This document shows positions 1-8,029 of a stretch of 64,000 nt of DNA, piece after piece (position 1 is the first letter of the stretch; the number at the start of each line of letters is the position of its first letter). The stretch is taken from the NCBI RefSeq assembly GCF_014646815.1, contig NZ_BMNZ01000002.1:496001-560000 (forward strand), read 5' to 3'. The notes beneath the pieces are model-generated. The model did no database searches, was not told the DNA's origin, and saw nothing but the letters and a program-made list of their open reading frames with translations. The position numbers and the translations under genes were made by a program. This DNA comes from Terrabacter tumescens (GTDB lineage Bacteria > Actinomycetota > Actinomycetes > Actinomycetales > Dermatophilaceae).

Positions 1-478
1 CCCCGGCGTCGTGACGTTCGTGCCGCTCTTCGTCCTCGTCGCCAACGCCGGCCTCATCGACACGATCCCGGGCCTGTTCCTGCCGTTCCTCGTCAGCCCG
101 TTCGGCGTCTTCCTCATGCGCCAGTTCATCCTCGGGCTGCCCAAGGACCTGCTCGACGCGGGCCGCGTCGACGGTGCGGGCGAGCTGCGCATCTTCTTCC
201 GGATCATCCTGCCGCTGTGCGGTCCCGCCCTCGCGACGCTCGGAATCCTCACGTTCCTCGGCAGCTGGAACAACTTCCTCTGGCCCCTCGTCGTCGCGCA
301 GTCCGAGGACAGGTACACCCTGCCGGTGGCTCTCGCCCTCTACTCGACCGGCCAGAACAGCACGAACTACGGGCTGCTGCTCGCCGGCGCGACCGTCGTC
401 ATCATCCCGATCCTCGTCGTCTTCCTCATCTTCCAGAAGCGGTTCATCGAGGGCATCGCCACCACCGGCCTGAAGTAG
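1..478 (+). CDS. Sugar ABC transporter permease, MalG type (5' truncated)
   Basis: Inner-membrane permease of a CUT1 carbohydrate importer; only the last ~159 residues lie in the window and the frame is open back to base 2, so the start is upstream. The EAA loop that contacts the ATPase is visible (DAGRVDGAGELRIFFRIILP), followed by the GSWNNFLWPL segment, two more hydrophobic spans and the typical C-terminal FIEGIATTGLK. Full MalG proteins are about 270-300 aa. The glucanase gene starts 32 bp downstream, so the two are probably co-transcribed and the transporter probably imports the glucanase products (inference). Confidence 0.93.
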   Translation, partial: PGVVTFVPLFVLVANAGLIDTIPGLFLPFLVSPFGVFLMRQFILGLPKDLLDAGRVDGAGELRIFFRIILPLCGPALATLGILTFLGSWNNFLWPLVVAQSEDRYTLPVALALYSTGQNSTNYGLLLAGATVVIIPILVVFLIFQKRFIEGIATTGLK

Positions 479-510
479 GCCTCCCCACCCGGAAACAGGA
501 GCACTGCACC

Positions 511-2133
511 ATGTCCGAGAAGAAGCTCTACACCCCCAGCCGCCGCTCGATGCTCGTCGGCGGGGCGGCCTCGATCGCCGCCTTCGCCCTCGCGCCCTCG
601 GCCTCCGCCTCGACCACCGGCGCGGCCCGGGCGCCCGCCTTCCTGCGCACGGGTGCGTCCGCCGTCCGCCCCCTCGAGGCCGCCACGGTGCGCACCTGGG
701 CGGCCGACACGTGGCGCAGCCTCGTCGCGATGACCGACCCGAGGACCGGCCTGCCCGCCGACAACATCCCCGAGTCGCTCGCCGCCGGCGACCGCTCCGG
801 CTACACCTCGCCGACGAACATCGGCGGCTACCTCTGGTCCACGATCGCCGCCCGCGAGCTCGGCATCATCACCCGCGGTGAGGCCTCGGCCCGCCTCATC
901 CGCACGCTCAAGACGGTCGAGCGCATGGAGCACCACACGCCGAGCGGCATGTACTACAACTGGTACGACGAGGCCACGGCCACGGCGCTGCACACGTGGC
1001 CCGACTCCGGCGACAAGGTCGTCCCGTTCTGCTCGAGCGTCGACAACGGCTGGCTCGGTGCGGCGCTGCTCGTCGTGCAGAGCTCCGACCGGGCGGCCGC
1101 GCCGTGGGCGAAGCGGATCTTCGAGCGCATGCGCTGGGACGCCTTCTACAACGACAACAGCGACCCCGCCCACCAGGTCCGCGCCGGCGGCCTCATCCAC
1201 GGCGGCTTCTACCCCTACGAGGACGGCCGCCCCGGCGGCACCTACCAGGGCACCCACATCGGCGGCGACCCCGTCTGGCTCACGACGCACCACTACGACA
1301 CGACCGTGTCCGAGACCCGCATCACGAGCTACCTCGGCATCATCACCGGCCAGATCCCGGCCAAGCAGTACTTCGCGATGTGGCGCACCTTCCCGGCGAC
1401 GTGCGACTGGTCCTGGCACGAGATGCAGCCGGTCGGCGAGAACCGCACGTACTACGGCCTCGACGTCTACGAGGGCGCCTACACCTACCGCGGCATGCAC
1501 ATCGTGCCCGGCTGGGGCGGCTCGATGTTCGAGGAGCTCATGCCCGACGTCTTCGTCGACGAGGCCGCCTGGGCGCCCCGGTCGTGGGGGCGGAACCACC
1601 CGCTCCACGTCCGGGCCCAGCGCGAGCACGGCCTGCTCGACGCCGGCTACGGCTACTGGGGCTTCAGCCCGTCGAGCAACCCGGCCGGCGGCTACCGCGA
1701 GTACGGCGTCGACGCGCTCGGGCTCAACCCGACGGGCTACATGTCCGACCAGGAGAGCACGAACTACGACCCCGGTTTCGGCGACTGCCGAGCGGCGACC
1801 AACCCGAACCCGACCTACGGCGACGGCGTCGTCACCCCGCACGCCGCGTTCCTCGCGATGATGCACGAGCCGGACGAGGCGTTCACCAACCTCGCCAACC
1901 TCAAGGCCGACTTCGACTCCTACGACCGTGGCGGCTTCTTCGATGCCGTGGCCGTGCGGTCGGGGACCGTCGCCCGCCGCTACCTCTCGCTCGACCAGGC
2001 CATGGTCATGGGCGCCGCGGGCAACGTGCTCGGCAACGACGTGCTCCGTCGGGCCTTCAGCACCAAGGCCGTCGAGCGCGCCCTGCGTCCGGTCATCGGT
2101 GCCGAGGAGTTCGGCGCCGACCCGGTCGCCTGA
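511..2133 (+). CDS. Tat-exported glucoamylase-like/GH144-type glucanase
   Basis: 540 aa. The ATG at 511 follows an ACAGGAG ribosome site and gives a clean Tat signal (SRRSMLVGG at residues 10-18, hydrophobic stretch, cleavage after ASA near 32). The rest (about 60-520) resembles the 'glycoamylase' domain (PF10091) that includes GH144 endo-beta-1,2-glucanases: NIGGYLWSTIAA, VDNGWLGAAL, the HYDTTVSETRITSYLGI stretch, GYGYWGFSPS and a late GVVTPHAAFLAM block. It probably cuts an extracellular glucan outside the membrane. Upstream is a sugar permease and downstream a GH3 enzyme, matching a glucan import-and-hydrolysis operon. The family call rests on motif memory; beta-1,2-glucan as substrate is inference. 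Confidence 0.8.
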   Translation: MSEKKLYTPSRRSMLVGGAASIAAFALAPSASASTTGAARAPAFLRTGASAVRPLEAATVRTWAADTWRSLVAMTDPRTGLPADNIPESLAAGDRSGYTSPTNIGGYLWSTIAARELGIITRGEASARLIRTLKTVERMEHHTPSGMYYNWYDEATATALHTWPDSGDKVVPFCSSVDNGWLGAALLVVQSSDRAAAPWAKRIFERMRWDAFYNDNSDPAHQVRAGGLIHGGFYPYEDGRPGGTYQGTHIGGDPVWLTTHHYDTTVSETRITSYLGIITGQIPAKQYFAMWRTFPATCDWSWHEMQPVGENRTYYGLDVYEGAYTYRGMHIVPGWGGSMFEELMPDVFVDEAAWAPRSWGRNHPLHVRAQREHGLLDAGYGYWGFSPSSNPAGGYREYGVDALGLNPTGYMSDQESTNYDPGFGDCRAATNPNPTYGDGVVTPHAAFLAMMHEPDEAFTNLANLKADFDSYDRGGFFDAVAVRSGTVARRYLSLDQAMVMGAAGNVLGNDVLRRAFSTKAVERALRPVIGAEEFGADPVA

Positions 2134-2147
2134 CCCCGAGGCCCCAC

Positions 2148-2177
2148 CCCTCGAGCCCCACACCCTCGAGCCCCACA
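2148..2177 (+). repeat. Exact 15-bp tandem repeat (2 copies)
   Basis: CCCTCGAGCCCCACA occurs twice head to tail (2148-2162 and 2163-2177) directly after the glucanase stop codon and directly before the hairpin at 2180-2216. The copies are identical, suggesting recent slippage. No protein is encoded here. Confidence 0.9.
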
Positions 2178-2179
2178 CC

Positions 2180-2216
2180 CCGTGGCCGCCCGTCCGGACC
2201 GGTCGGGCGGCCACGG
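2180..2216 (+). terminator. Strong hairpin between glucanase and GH3 genes
   Basis: Perfect 13-bp stem (CCGTGGCCGCCCG at 2180-2192 with CGGGCGGCCACGG at 2204-2216), and the loop can extend the stem with CCGG/CCGG. It lies 46 bp after one stop codon and 27 bp before the next start. No U-run follows. It may be a partial terminator, an mRNA-stability element protecting the upstream message, or an attenuator lowering GH3 expression. Confidence 0.75.
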
Positions 2217-2243
2217 CCCCCTCACGACGAAAGGCACCACACC

Positions 2244-4124
2244 GTGCGCCCCGAGCTCTCCACCTCCGAGGACGGCGTCGCCTACCGCGACCTCAACGGC
2301 AACGGCCGCATGGATCCCTACGAGGACCCCCGGCTGCCGGTGGAGGAGCGGGTGGAGGACCTCCTCGCCCGGCTCTCGCTCGCGGAGAAGGTCGGCCTGA
2401 TGTTCCAGACCGTCATCGAGGCGGGCTCGGACGGCACGGTGCTCGAGCACCCCGGCAACATCAGCAAGTCCCCGACGAGCACGGTCGTGCTCGAGAAGCA
2501 CCTCAACCATTTCAACGTCCATGCCCTCGACGACCCGCGCATGGCGGCCCGGTGGAGCAACGCCCTGCAGGCGCTCGCGGAGCGCACGCCACACGGCATA
2601 CCCGTGACCGTCTCGACCGACCCGCGGCACGCGTTCATCGAGAACGTCGGCGTCTCCTTCTCCGCCGGAGCCTTTTCGCAGTGGCCCGAGCCGCTCGGGC
2701 TCGCGGCGCTGCGTGACGCGGACGCCGTTCGGCGCTTCGCCGACATCGCCCGCCAGGAGTACGTCGCCGTCGGCATCCGCGCGGCCCTGCACCCGACGCT
2801 CGACCTCGCGACCGAGCCGCGGTGGGCGCGCCAGGCCGGCACGTTCGGCCAGGACCCCGACCTCGTGACCGAACTCGGAGTCGCGTATCTCAAGGGCTTC
2901 CAAGGGGATTCGCTCGGGTCGGACAGTGTGGCCTGCACGAGCAAGCACTTCCCCGGAGGTGGCCCGCAGATGGACGGCGAGGACGCGCACTTCCCCTACG
3001 GGCGCGAGCAGGTCTATCCCGGTGGGCGGTTCGCCGACCACCTCAAGCCGTTCCCGCCGATCATCGAGGCCGGCACCGCGGGGATCATGCCCTACTACGG
3101 CATGCCGGTCGACCTCGTCGTCGACGGCGTCGAGATCGAGCCGATCGGCTTCGGCTACAACAAGCAGGTCGTCACCGGGCTGCTCCGCGACAAGCTCGGC
3201 TACGACGGCGTCGTCGTCACCGACTGGGAGCTCGTCAACGACAACCACGTCGGCGACCAGGTGCTCCCCGCGCGCGCGTGGGGCGTCGAGCACCTCGACC
3301 CGCACGGCCGGATGGAGCTCATACTCGAGGCCGGCGCCGACCAGTTCGGCGGCGAGGAGTGCGTCGAGATCCTCCTCGACCTCGTCGCCCAGGGCCGTGT
3401 CACCGAGGCGCGCATCGTCGCGTCCGCCCGGCGCATCCTCGCCGTGAAGTTCCGCCTCGGCCTCTTCGAGGACCCCTACGTCGACGAGGACGCCGCCGCG
3501 GCGATCGTCGGTCGCGACGACTTCCGGGAGGAGGGGTATGCCGCGCAGGCCCGTTCGGTGACCGTGCTGCAGAACGGCGCCCCGGCCGGCGTGCGCTCCC
3601 CGGCTGCCACGGTCACGTGCGCCGAGGCGACCCTCCCGCTCCGCGACGGGCTGTCCGTCTACGTCGAGAACGTGTCACCCGAGGCGGCCGCCCGCCTCGG
3701 GACGGTCGTCGAGCGCCCCGAGGACGCCGACGTCGCCGTCGTGCGCCTGACCGCTCCGTTCGACCCGCGCTCGGACCTCTTCCTCGAGTCGTGGTTCCAC
3801 CAGGGCTCGCTCGACTTCCCACCGGGACTCGTGGCCCGCCTCGCCCGGATCGCCGCGCAGTGCCCGCTCGTCCTCGACGTCGTGCTCGACCGGCCGGCGG
3901 TGCTCACCCCGCTGCTGCCCGTCGCGACGACCGTCGTGGCGAGCTACGGCACGAGCGACGCCGCCCTCGTCGACGCGCTGCGGGGCGTGCACGCACCGGT
4001 CGGCCGGCTGCCCTTCGACCTGCCGCGCTCGATGGACCAGGTCCGCGGGCACGGCGAGGACGTGCCGGGCTACGACGACCCGCTCTTCGCCTTCGGCCAC
4101 GGCCTGCACCTCGCCATCGACTGA
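2244..4124 (+). CDS. Glycoside hydrolase family 3 beta-glucosidase
   Basis: 626 aa. The GTG at 2244 follows CGAAAGG. N-terminal GH3 barrel with the KHFPGGGPQ motif near residue 234 and the catalytic nucleophile in VVVTDWE (Asp about 327); C-terminal GH3 domain ending FAFGHGLHLAID. No signal peptide is seen, so it is probably cytoplasmic and cleaves imported oligosaccharides. It retains exo-acting GH3 architecture without a fibronectin domain. With a GH144-like enzyme and a CUT1 permease upstream, it may act on sophoro-oligosaccharides (inference); other beta-glucosides are equally possible from sequence alone. A GGCATAC motif copy at 2595 encodes Gly-Ile using the rare ATA codon. Confidence 0.92.
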   Translation: MRPELSTSEDGVAYRDLNGNGRMDPYEDPRLPVEERVEDLLARLSLAEKVGLMFQTVIEAGSDGTVLEHPGNISKSPTSTVVLEKHLNHFNVHALDDPRMAARWSNALQALAERTPHGIPVTVSTDPRHAFIENVGVSFSAGAFSQWPEPLGLAALRDADAVRRFADIARQEYVAVGIRAALHPTLDLATEPRWARQAGTFGQDPDLVTELGVAYLKGFQGDSLGSDSVACTSKHFPGGGPQMDGEDAHFPYGREQVYPGGRFADHLKPFPPIIEAGTAGIMPYYGMPVDLVVDGVEIEPIGFGYNKQVVTGLLRDKLGYDGVVVTDWELVNDNHVGDQVLPARAWGVEHLDPHGRMELILEAGADQFGGEECVEILLDLVAQGRVTEARIVASARRILAVKFRLGLFEDPYVDEDAAAAIVGRDDFREEGYAAQARSVTVLQNGAPAGVRSPAATVTCAEATLPLRDGLSVYVENVSPEAAARLGTVVERPEDADVAVVRLTAPFDPRSDLFLESWFHQGSLDFPPGLVARLARIAAQCPLVLDVVLDRPAVLTPLLPVATTVVASYGTSDAALVDALRGVHAPVGRLPFDLPRSMDQVRGHGEDVPGYDDPLFAFGHGLHLAID

Positions 4125-4143
4125 TCCACGGCCTGGCCGCGCG

Positions 4144-4190
4144 GGTCGAGGTGATGCCGGACGGCATACGTCGGCGTTTTCACCTCGACC
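4144..4190. terminator. Intergenic hairpin, unit 1 of a duplicated element
   Basis: Arms GGTCGAGGTGA (4144-4154) and TCACCTCGACC (4180-4190) are perfectly complementary over 11 bp, with an inner TGCCG/CGGCA mini-hairpin. A T-run (TTTT, 4177-4180) sits at the base of the 3' arm. It lies between the convergent GH3 and marR genes, so it can terminate from either side. It contains a CGGCATAC motif copy (4162-4169). Confidence 0.75.
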
Positions 4191-4209
4191 GGCGTGGGAG
4201 TCAGCGGGG

Positions 4210-4256
4210 GGTCGAGGTGATGGCGGGCGGCATGCAGCCGGCGCTCTCACCTCGAA
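4210..4256. repeat. Intergenic hairpin, unit 2 (diverged copy)
   Basis: A second, imperfect copy of the preceding element: GGTCGAGGTGATG start, CGGCAT centre and TCACCTCGA end, stem of 9-11 bp with one bulge. The two units are about 47 bp long, start 66 bp apart and are direct repeats of each other, so the hairpin was duplicated and then diverged; the motif here has become CGGCATGC. Confidence 0.75.
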
Positions 4257-4275
4257 CCGGAGTGAGCTGACGCTG

Positions 4276-4779
4276 CTAGCTGCGCCAGCCGAGGGCCCAC
4301 AGGTCGTGGGCGTCCAGACCGTCGGCAGCCTGCGCGAACCGGCCCAACGCGCTCACGAGGGTGCGACGGTCCTCCGGCGTCATCCGGGCCAGGATCGGGC
4401 GGACCTGCTCGGCCCGATCCCGCATGACCTCCTCGACGACCTCGTGCCCGGCGGGGGTGAGCCGCAGCACGAGCTGGCGGCGGTTGCCGGGGTCGTCGGC
4501 GCGGTCGACGAGGCCGCGGGTCACGAGGCGGTCGCACACCCGGCTCGCGCGGGTGAGGTGGATGCCAACCGCGTCGGCGAGGGCGCCCAGGGAGAGGGGC
4601 GGGCCGCTCGAGAGGACCACCAGGATGCGGAGGTGGAGCAGGTCGGTCACCTCGGACGCGGCCGCCATGGACCGGGCGGTCACCGCCACGAGGACACGAC
4701 AGGCAGCGAGAACTGCGTCGACCTCGTCCTCTCCGGGTAGGCGACTGTCGGCAGGCTCGATGCGGGGACGGGATGGCAC
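4276..4779 (-). CDS. MarR-family transcriptional regulator
   Basis: 167 aa from the GTG at 4779; a TTG at 4815 (179 aa) is the alternative but would place the operator-like repeat inside the gene. Winged helix: SLGALADAVGIHLTRASRVC as the recognition region and LVDRADDPGNRRQLVLRLTPAG as the wing, flanked by dimerisation helices. Divergently transcribed from the ThDP-enzyme gene at 4976, so it probably controls that eight-gene run and itself. The ligand is unknown; MarR proteins commonly sense small aromatics or oxidants. Confidence 0.9.
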   Translation of the reverse strand: MPSRPRIEPADSRLPGEDEVDAVLAACRVLVAVTARSMAAASEVTDLLHLRILVVLSSGPPLSLGALADAVGIHLTRASRVCDRLVTRGLVDRADDPGNRRQLVLRLTPAGHEVVEEVMRDRAEQVRPILARMTPEDRRTLVSALGRFAQAADGLDAHDLWALGWRS

Positions 4780-4792
4780 CGCACCAGTCTCT

Positions 4793-4825
4793 CGCGCAAC
4801 ACTTGCAATCTGCAACAGTTGCGCG
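4793..4825. promoter_or_regulatory. MarR operator-like inverted repeat
   Basis: CGCGCAACACTTGCA (4793-4807), spacer ATC, TGCAACAGTTGCGCG (4811-4825): arms match at 13 of 15 positions, with a perfect TTGCA-ATC-TGCAA core. A plausible forward -35 (TTGCAA, 4803-4808) lies within it, with a weak -10 (TAGGAA, 4826-4831) 17 bp later. Position between marR and the divergent operon supports an operator role (inference). Confidence 0.65.
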
Positions 4826-4975
4826 TAGGAAGGAATTGAGATCTTCGTCGGGCGCCGCTGGCGGGGGACTCGCAGGACGTGAGCCGCGGATCGGCTCCAC
4901 CGAGTGCGAGGCGGCCCACGCGGTCGTCGCCCGAATCCGGTCCACGGCTCGTCGACGACGACGAAGGAGATCGAG

Positions 4976-6772
4976 ATGGCCCAGCAGGTTGCCGACGTGG
5001 TTCTCTCCCGGCTGCGCGACTGGGGTGTGCGTCAGGTGTTCGGCTTCCCCGGTGACGGGATCAACGGACTGCTCGCCGCCTGGGGGCGGGCCGACGACGA
5101 CCCGCAGTTCGTCCAGGCCCGCCACGAGGAGATGGCCGCCTTCGAGGCCGTGGGCTACGCGAAGTTCTCCGGTGAGGTCGGGGTCTGCGCCGCGACGAGC
5201 GGCCCGGGCGCGATCCACCTGCTCAACGGGCTCTACGACGCCAAGCTCGACCACGTGCCGGTCGTGGCCATCGTCGGCCAGACGGCCCGCAGCGCGATGG
5301 GTGGGTCGTACCAGCAGGAGGTCGACCTGATGACGCTCTTCAAGGACGTCTGCTCCGACTACGTGCAGATGTGCACCGTCCCCGAGCAGCTGCCCAACCT
5401 CATCGACCGCGCCATCCGGATCGCGCAGGCCCGCAGCGCGCCGACCTGCATCATCTTCCCGTCCGACGTGCTCGAGCTCGAGTACACCCCGCCCGGCCAC
5501 GCCTTCAAGATGGTGCCCTCGAGCGTCGGCACCGCTCGGGCCACCGCCTGCCCCGACGACGAGGCCGTGCGCCGCACCGCGGACCTGCTCAACGCGGGCC
5601 AGAAGGTGGCCATGCTCGTCGGGCAAGGGGCCCGCGGCTGCGAGGCGGAGCTGACCGAGGTGGCCGACCTCCTGGGAGCCGGCGCGGCCAAGGCGCTGCT
5701 CGGCAAGGACGTGCTGCCCGACACCCTGCCCTGGGTCACCGGCTCCATCGGCCTGCTCGGCACCACCGCCTCGTACGACCTCATGATGGGCTGCGACACG
5801 CTGCTCACCGTCGGGTCCAACTTCCCCTACACCCAGTTCATGCCGCCGCTCGACCAGGCCCGGGCTGTGCAGATCGACCGCTCCGAGGCCTGGATCGGCA
5901 TGCGCTACCCGTACGAGCTCAACCTCGTCGGCGACGCCAAGGCCACGCTCCGGGCCCTCATCCCGCTCCTGCACCGCAAGGAGGACCGCTCCTGGCGCGA
6001 GGAGATCGAGGGCAACGTCGACGACTGGTGGCAGACCGTCGACACCTGGGCGATGAACGACGCCGACCCGGTCAACCCGATGCGGATCTTCTCCGAGCTC
6101 TCGAGCCGCCTGCCCGGGAACGCCATGGTCGCCGCCGACTCCGGCAGCGCTGCGAACTGGTACGCCCGCAACCTGCGCTTCCACGGCGACATCCTCGGCT
6201 CCCTCTCCGGGACGCTCGCCACGATGGGGCCGGGCGTCCCCTACGCCATTGGAGCGAAGTGGGCCCACCCGGACCGCCCGGCGATCGCCCTCGTCGGCGA
6301 CGGCGCGATGCAGATGAACGGCATGGCCGAGCTCATCACCGTCGCCCACTACTGGGAGCAGTGGGCCGACCCTCGGCTCGTCGTCGCGGTCCTGCACAAC
6401 AACGACCTCAACCAGGTGACGTGGGAGATGCGCGCCATGGAGGGCTCGCCGAAGTTCGCCGAGTCCCAGACGCTCCCCGACGTGGACTACGCCGGCTTCG
6501 CCCGCAGCCTCGGGCTCGTCGGGGTCAACATCGACCACCCCGACCAGCTCGGGCCGGCCTGGGACGCCGCCCTGGCGGCCGACCGCCCCACGGTGCTCGA
6601 CGTGCGCTGCGACCCCGACGTGCCGCCGATCCCGCCGCACGCCACGATGGAGCAGGCCAAGGCCACCGCCGCCGCAGTGCTCCATGGCGACGAGGACCGT
6701 TGGGGGTTCATCAAGCAGGGCGTCAAGATGAAGGCCCAGCAGGTCGTGCCCGGGCTCAAGGGGGGTGAATGA
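4976..6772 (+). CDS. Thiamine-diphosphate enzyme, pyruvate oxidase (PoxB)-like
   Basis: 598 aa; ATG after AAGGAGA. Three-domain ThDP fold: N-terminal PYR domain with FGFPGDGINGL and the catalytic Glu in ARHEEMAAF (about residue 51), central FAD/nucleotide-type domain, C-terminal PP domain with the GDGAMQMNGMAELITVA metal/ThDP motif near 441 and HNNDLNQVTWE. It resembles pyruvate oxidases and related 'thiamine pyrophosphate-requiring' proteins rather than acetolactate synthase, but the substrate is not proven. First gene of the cluster to 14049; the next gene overlaps its last 8 bases. Confidence 0.88.
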   Translation: MAQQVADVVLSRLRDWGVRQVFGFPGDGINGLLAAWGRADDDPQFVQARHEEMAAFEAVGYAKFSGEVGVCAATSGPGAIHLLNGLYDAKLDHVPVVAIVGQTARSAMGGSYQQEVDLMTLFKDVCSDYVQMCTVPEQLPNLIDRAIRIAQARSAPTCIIFPSDVLELEYTPPGHAFKMVPSSVGTARATACPDDEAVRRTADLLNAGQKVAMLVGQGARGCEAELTEVADLLGAGAAKALLGKDVLPDTLPWVTGSIGLLGTTASYDLMMGCDTLLTVGSNFPYTQFMPPLDQARAVQIDRSEAWIGMRYPYELNLVGDAKATLRALIPLLHRKEDRSWREEIEGNVDDWWQTVDTWAMNDADPVNPMRIFSELSSRLPGNAMVAADSGSAANWYARNLRFHGDILGSLSGTLATMGPGVPYAIGAKWAHPDRPAIALVGDGAMQMNGMAELITVAHYWEQWADPRLVVAVLHNNDLNQVTWEMRAMEGSPKFAESQTLPDVDYAGFARSLGLVGVNIDHPDQLGPAWDAALAADRPTVLDVRCDPDVPPIPPHATMEQAKATAAAVLHGDEDRWGFIKQGVKMKAQQVVPGLKGGE

Positions 6773-7280
6773 CGTGGCACGGCACGCGTCCCGGAGCGAC
6801 ACCTGGCTCGAGCGCGCCGTCTCCGACGTGCGGACCGGGCGATTCGAGCAGACCCTCGCGGGCCTCACGGCTGCCGGCGCGGGCATCACGACCGCCGAGA
6901 TCTACCTGGCCCACGACGGTGCCAGCTTCGGCAACAAGCTGATGTGGTGGCCGGTCGTGATCCTCCCGGCAGCCGTGCCGGCGGGCATGGCCGGCGTCTT
7001 CTCCAAGCGCGCCGCCCACACGGTGCTGCCCGTCGCCTCCGCGCTCATCGTGGCCAACGGGCTGCAGGGCACGTGGCTGCACTGGCGCGGCGTCGCCCAG
7101 CGCCCCGGTGGCGTCACGCGCTACAACCTCGAGGCCGGCCCACCGCTCTTCGCCCCGCTGCTCGCCACCGTCGTCGGTGGCATGGGCCTGCTCGCCGCCG
7201 TGCTGCGGCGCGAGGACGAGACCCCGCGCCGCGCCACGGCACGCGCGTCCCGCACCCTCCGCTGGGGGAGGCGCCGCTGA
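6765..7280 (+). CDS. Hypothetical membrane protein, cluster member
   Basis: 171 aa from the GTG at 6765, overlapping the ThDP-enzyme stop; a second GTG at 6774 is possible. About four hydrophobic segments (AGLTAAGAGITTAEIYL; MWWPVVILPAAVPAGMAGVF; VLPVASALIVANGL; PLLATVVGGMGLLAAVL) with a charged C-terminus. No family recognised. Its coupling to a GMC dehydrogenase small subunit, which begins at its stop codon, suggests a membrane anchor or electron-transfer partner for that complex, but no haem-binding motif is obvious. Confidence 0.75.
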   Translation: MNDVARHASRSDTWLERAVSDVRTGRFEQTLAGLTAAGAGITTAEIYLAHDGASFGNKLMWWPVVILPAAVPAGMAGVFSKRAAHTVLPVASALIVANGLQGTWLHWRGVAQRPGGVTRYNLEAGPPLFAPLLATVVGGMGLLAAVLRREDETPRRATARASRTLRWGRRR

Positions 7281-8029
7281 TGCCGTTCCGGCCCCCGCAC
7301 CGCCATGGCGTCACGCCGCAGGGCCGCGGCCGGTTCCCCGGCTTCGACGTGCTCGACTCGGTCGACGCCTGGGACGACGTGACGGCCGGGGTCGTCCTCC
7401 GCCGCCTCGCGCACCCCGCCGACCTCGCGTTCTTCACGCCGCACGAGGTCTCCGTCGCGGCGCCCCTGCTCGACCTGCTCCTCGACCAGGACGAGGAGCC
7501 CCGCGTTCCGGTGCTCGAGCTGCTCGACGAGCGCCTGGCCGTGGGGGAGACCGACGGCTGGCACTACGACGACCTGCCCGAGGACGGGGAGGCGTGGCGG
7601 CGCACCCTCGCATGGCTCGACGACGACGCGGCGGAGCGCTTCGACGGCGCCCGCTTCGCCGAGCTCGACGCCGGCCGGCAGGCCGCGCTCGCGCAGGACG
7701 TGCAGACCCGCTCCTCGGAGGGGCAGAAGTGGCACGGCGTGTCCGCCGAGCGAGTGTGGAGCCTGTGGACGCGGTATGCGTGCACGGCCTTCTACTCCCA
7801 CCCGTGGGCCTGGAACGAGATCGGCTTCCCAGGCCCCGCCTACCCCCGCGGCTACCTCAACGTCGGCGTGGGCGCCCGGGACCACTGGGAGGTGGCCGAC
7901 TCCGTCGACCGGCGCCCCACCCCCTTCGCTGAGCGCGTCGAGTCGGCGCGACGTGAGCACGCCGCCCTGGTCGAGCGCCACCACCGAGCCCACCTCCGGG
8001 CCCACCACCGAGAAGGAGGTACGCGTTGA
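7280..8029 (+). CDS. Gluconate 2-dehydrogenase subunit 3-like protein
   Basis: 249 aa; the ATG overlaps the previous stop by one base. Pattern of the GADH small-subunit family (PF13618): FFTPHEVSVAAPLLDLLL, a central helical region, and a C-terminal WTRYACTAFYSHPWAWNEIGFPGPAYPRGYLNV block (given here only as landmarks: FYSHPWAWNEIGFPGPAYP). The partner is the GMC flavoprotein just downstream. Family members usually carry a Tat signal that exports the pair; none is visible here, so this complex may be cytoplasmic or the family assignment may be to a divergent branch. Confidence 0.78.
   Translation: MPFRPPHRHGVTPQGRGRFPGFDVLDSVDAWDDVTAGVVLRRLAHPADLAFFTPHEVSVAAPLLDLLLDQDEEPRVPVLELLDERLAVGETDGWHYDDLPEDGEAWRRTLAWLDDDAAERFDGARFAELDAGRQAALAQDVQTRSSEGQKWHGVSAERVWSLWTRYACTAFYSHPWAWNEIGFPGPAYPRGYLNVGVGARDHWEVADSVDRRPTPFAERVESARREHAALVERHHRAHLRAHHREGGTR

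Noticed and set aside
217-2133. Long open frames running upstream of real starts, and long opposite-strand frames across most genes
   Set aside because: High G+C makes stop codons rare in shadow frames. These are Arg/Ala/Pro-rich, lack ribosome sites and overlap genes with clear domains.
7753-7759. Near-matches such as GTATGCG (7753, 16503, 31786) and CGCATAC (32814)
   Set aside because: They differ from the motif at the conserved positions and are few, so they were not counted.
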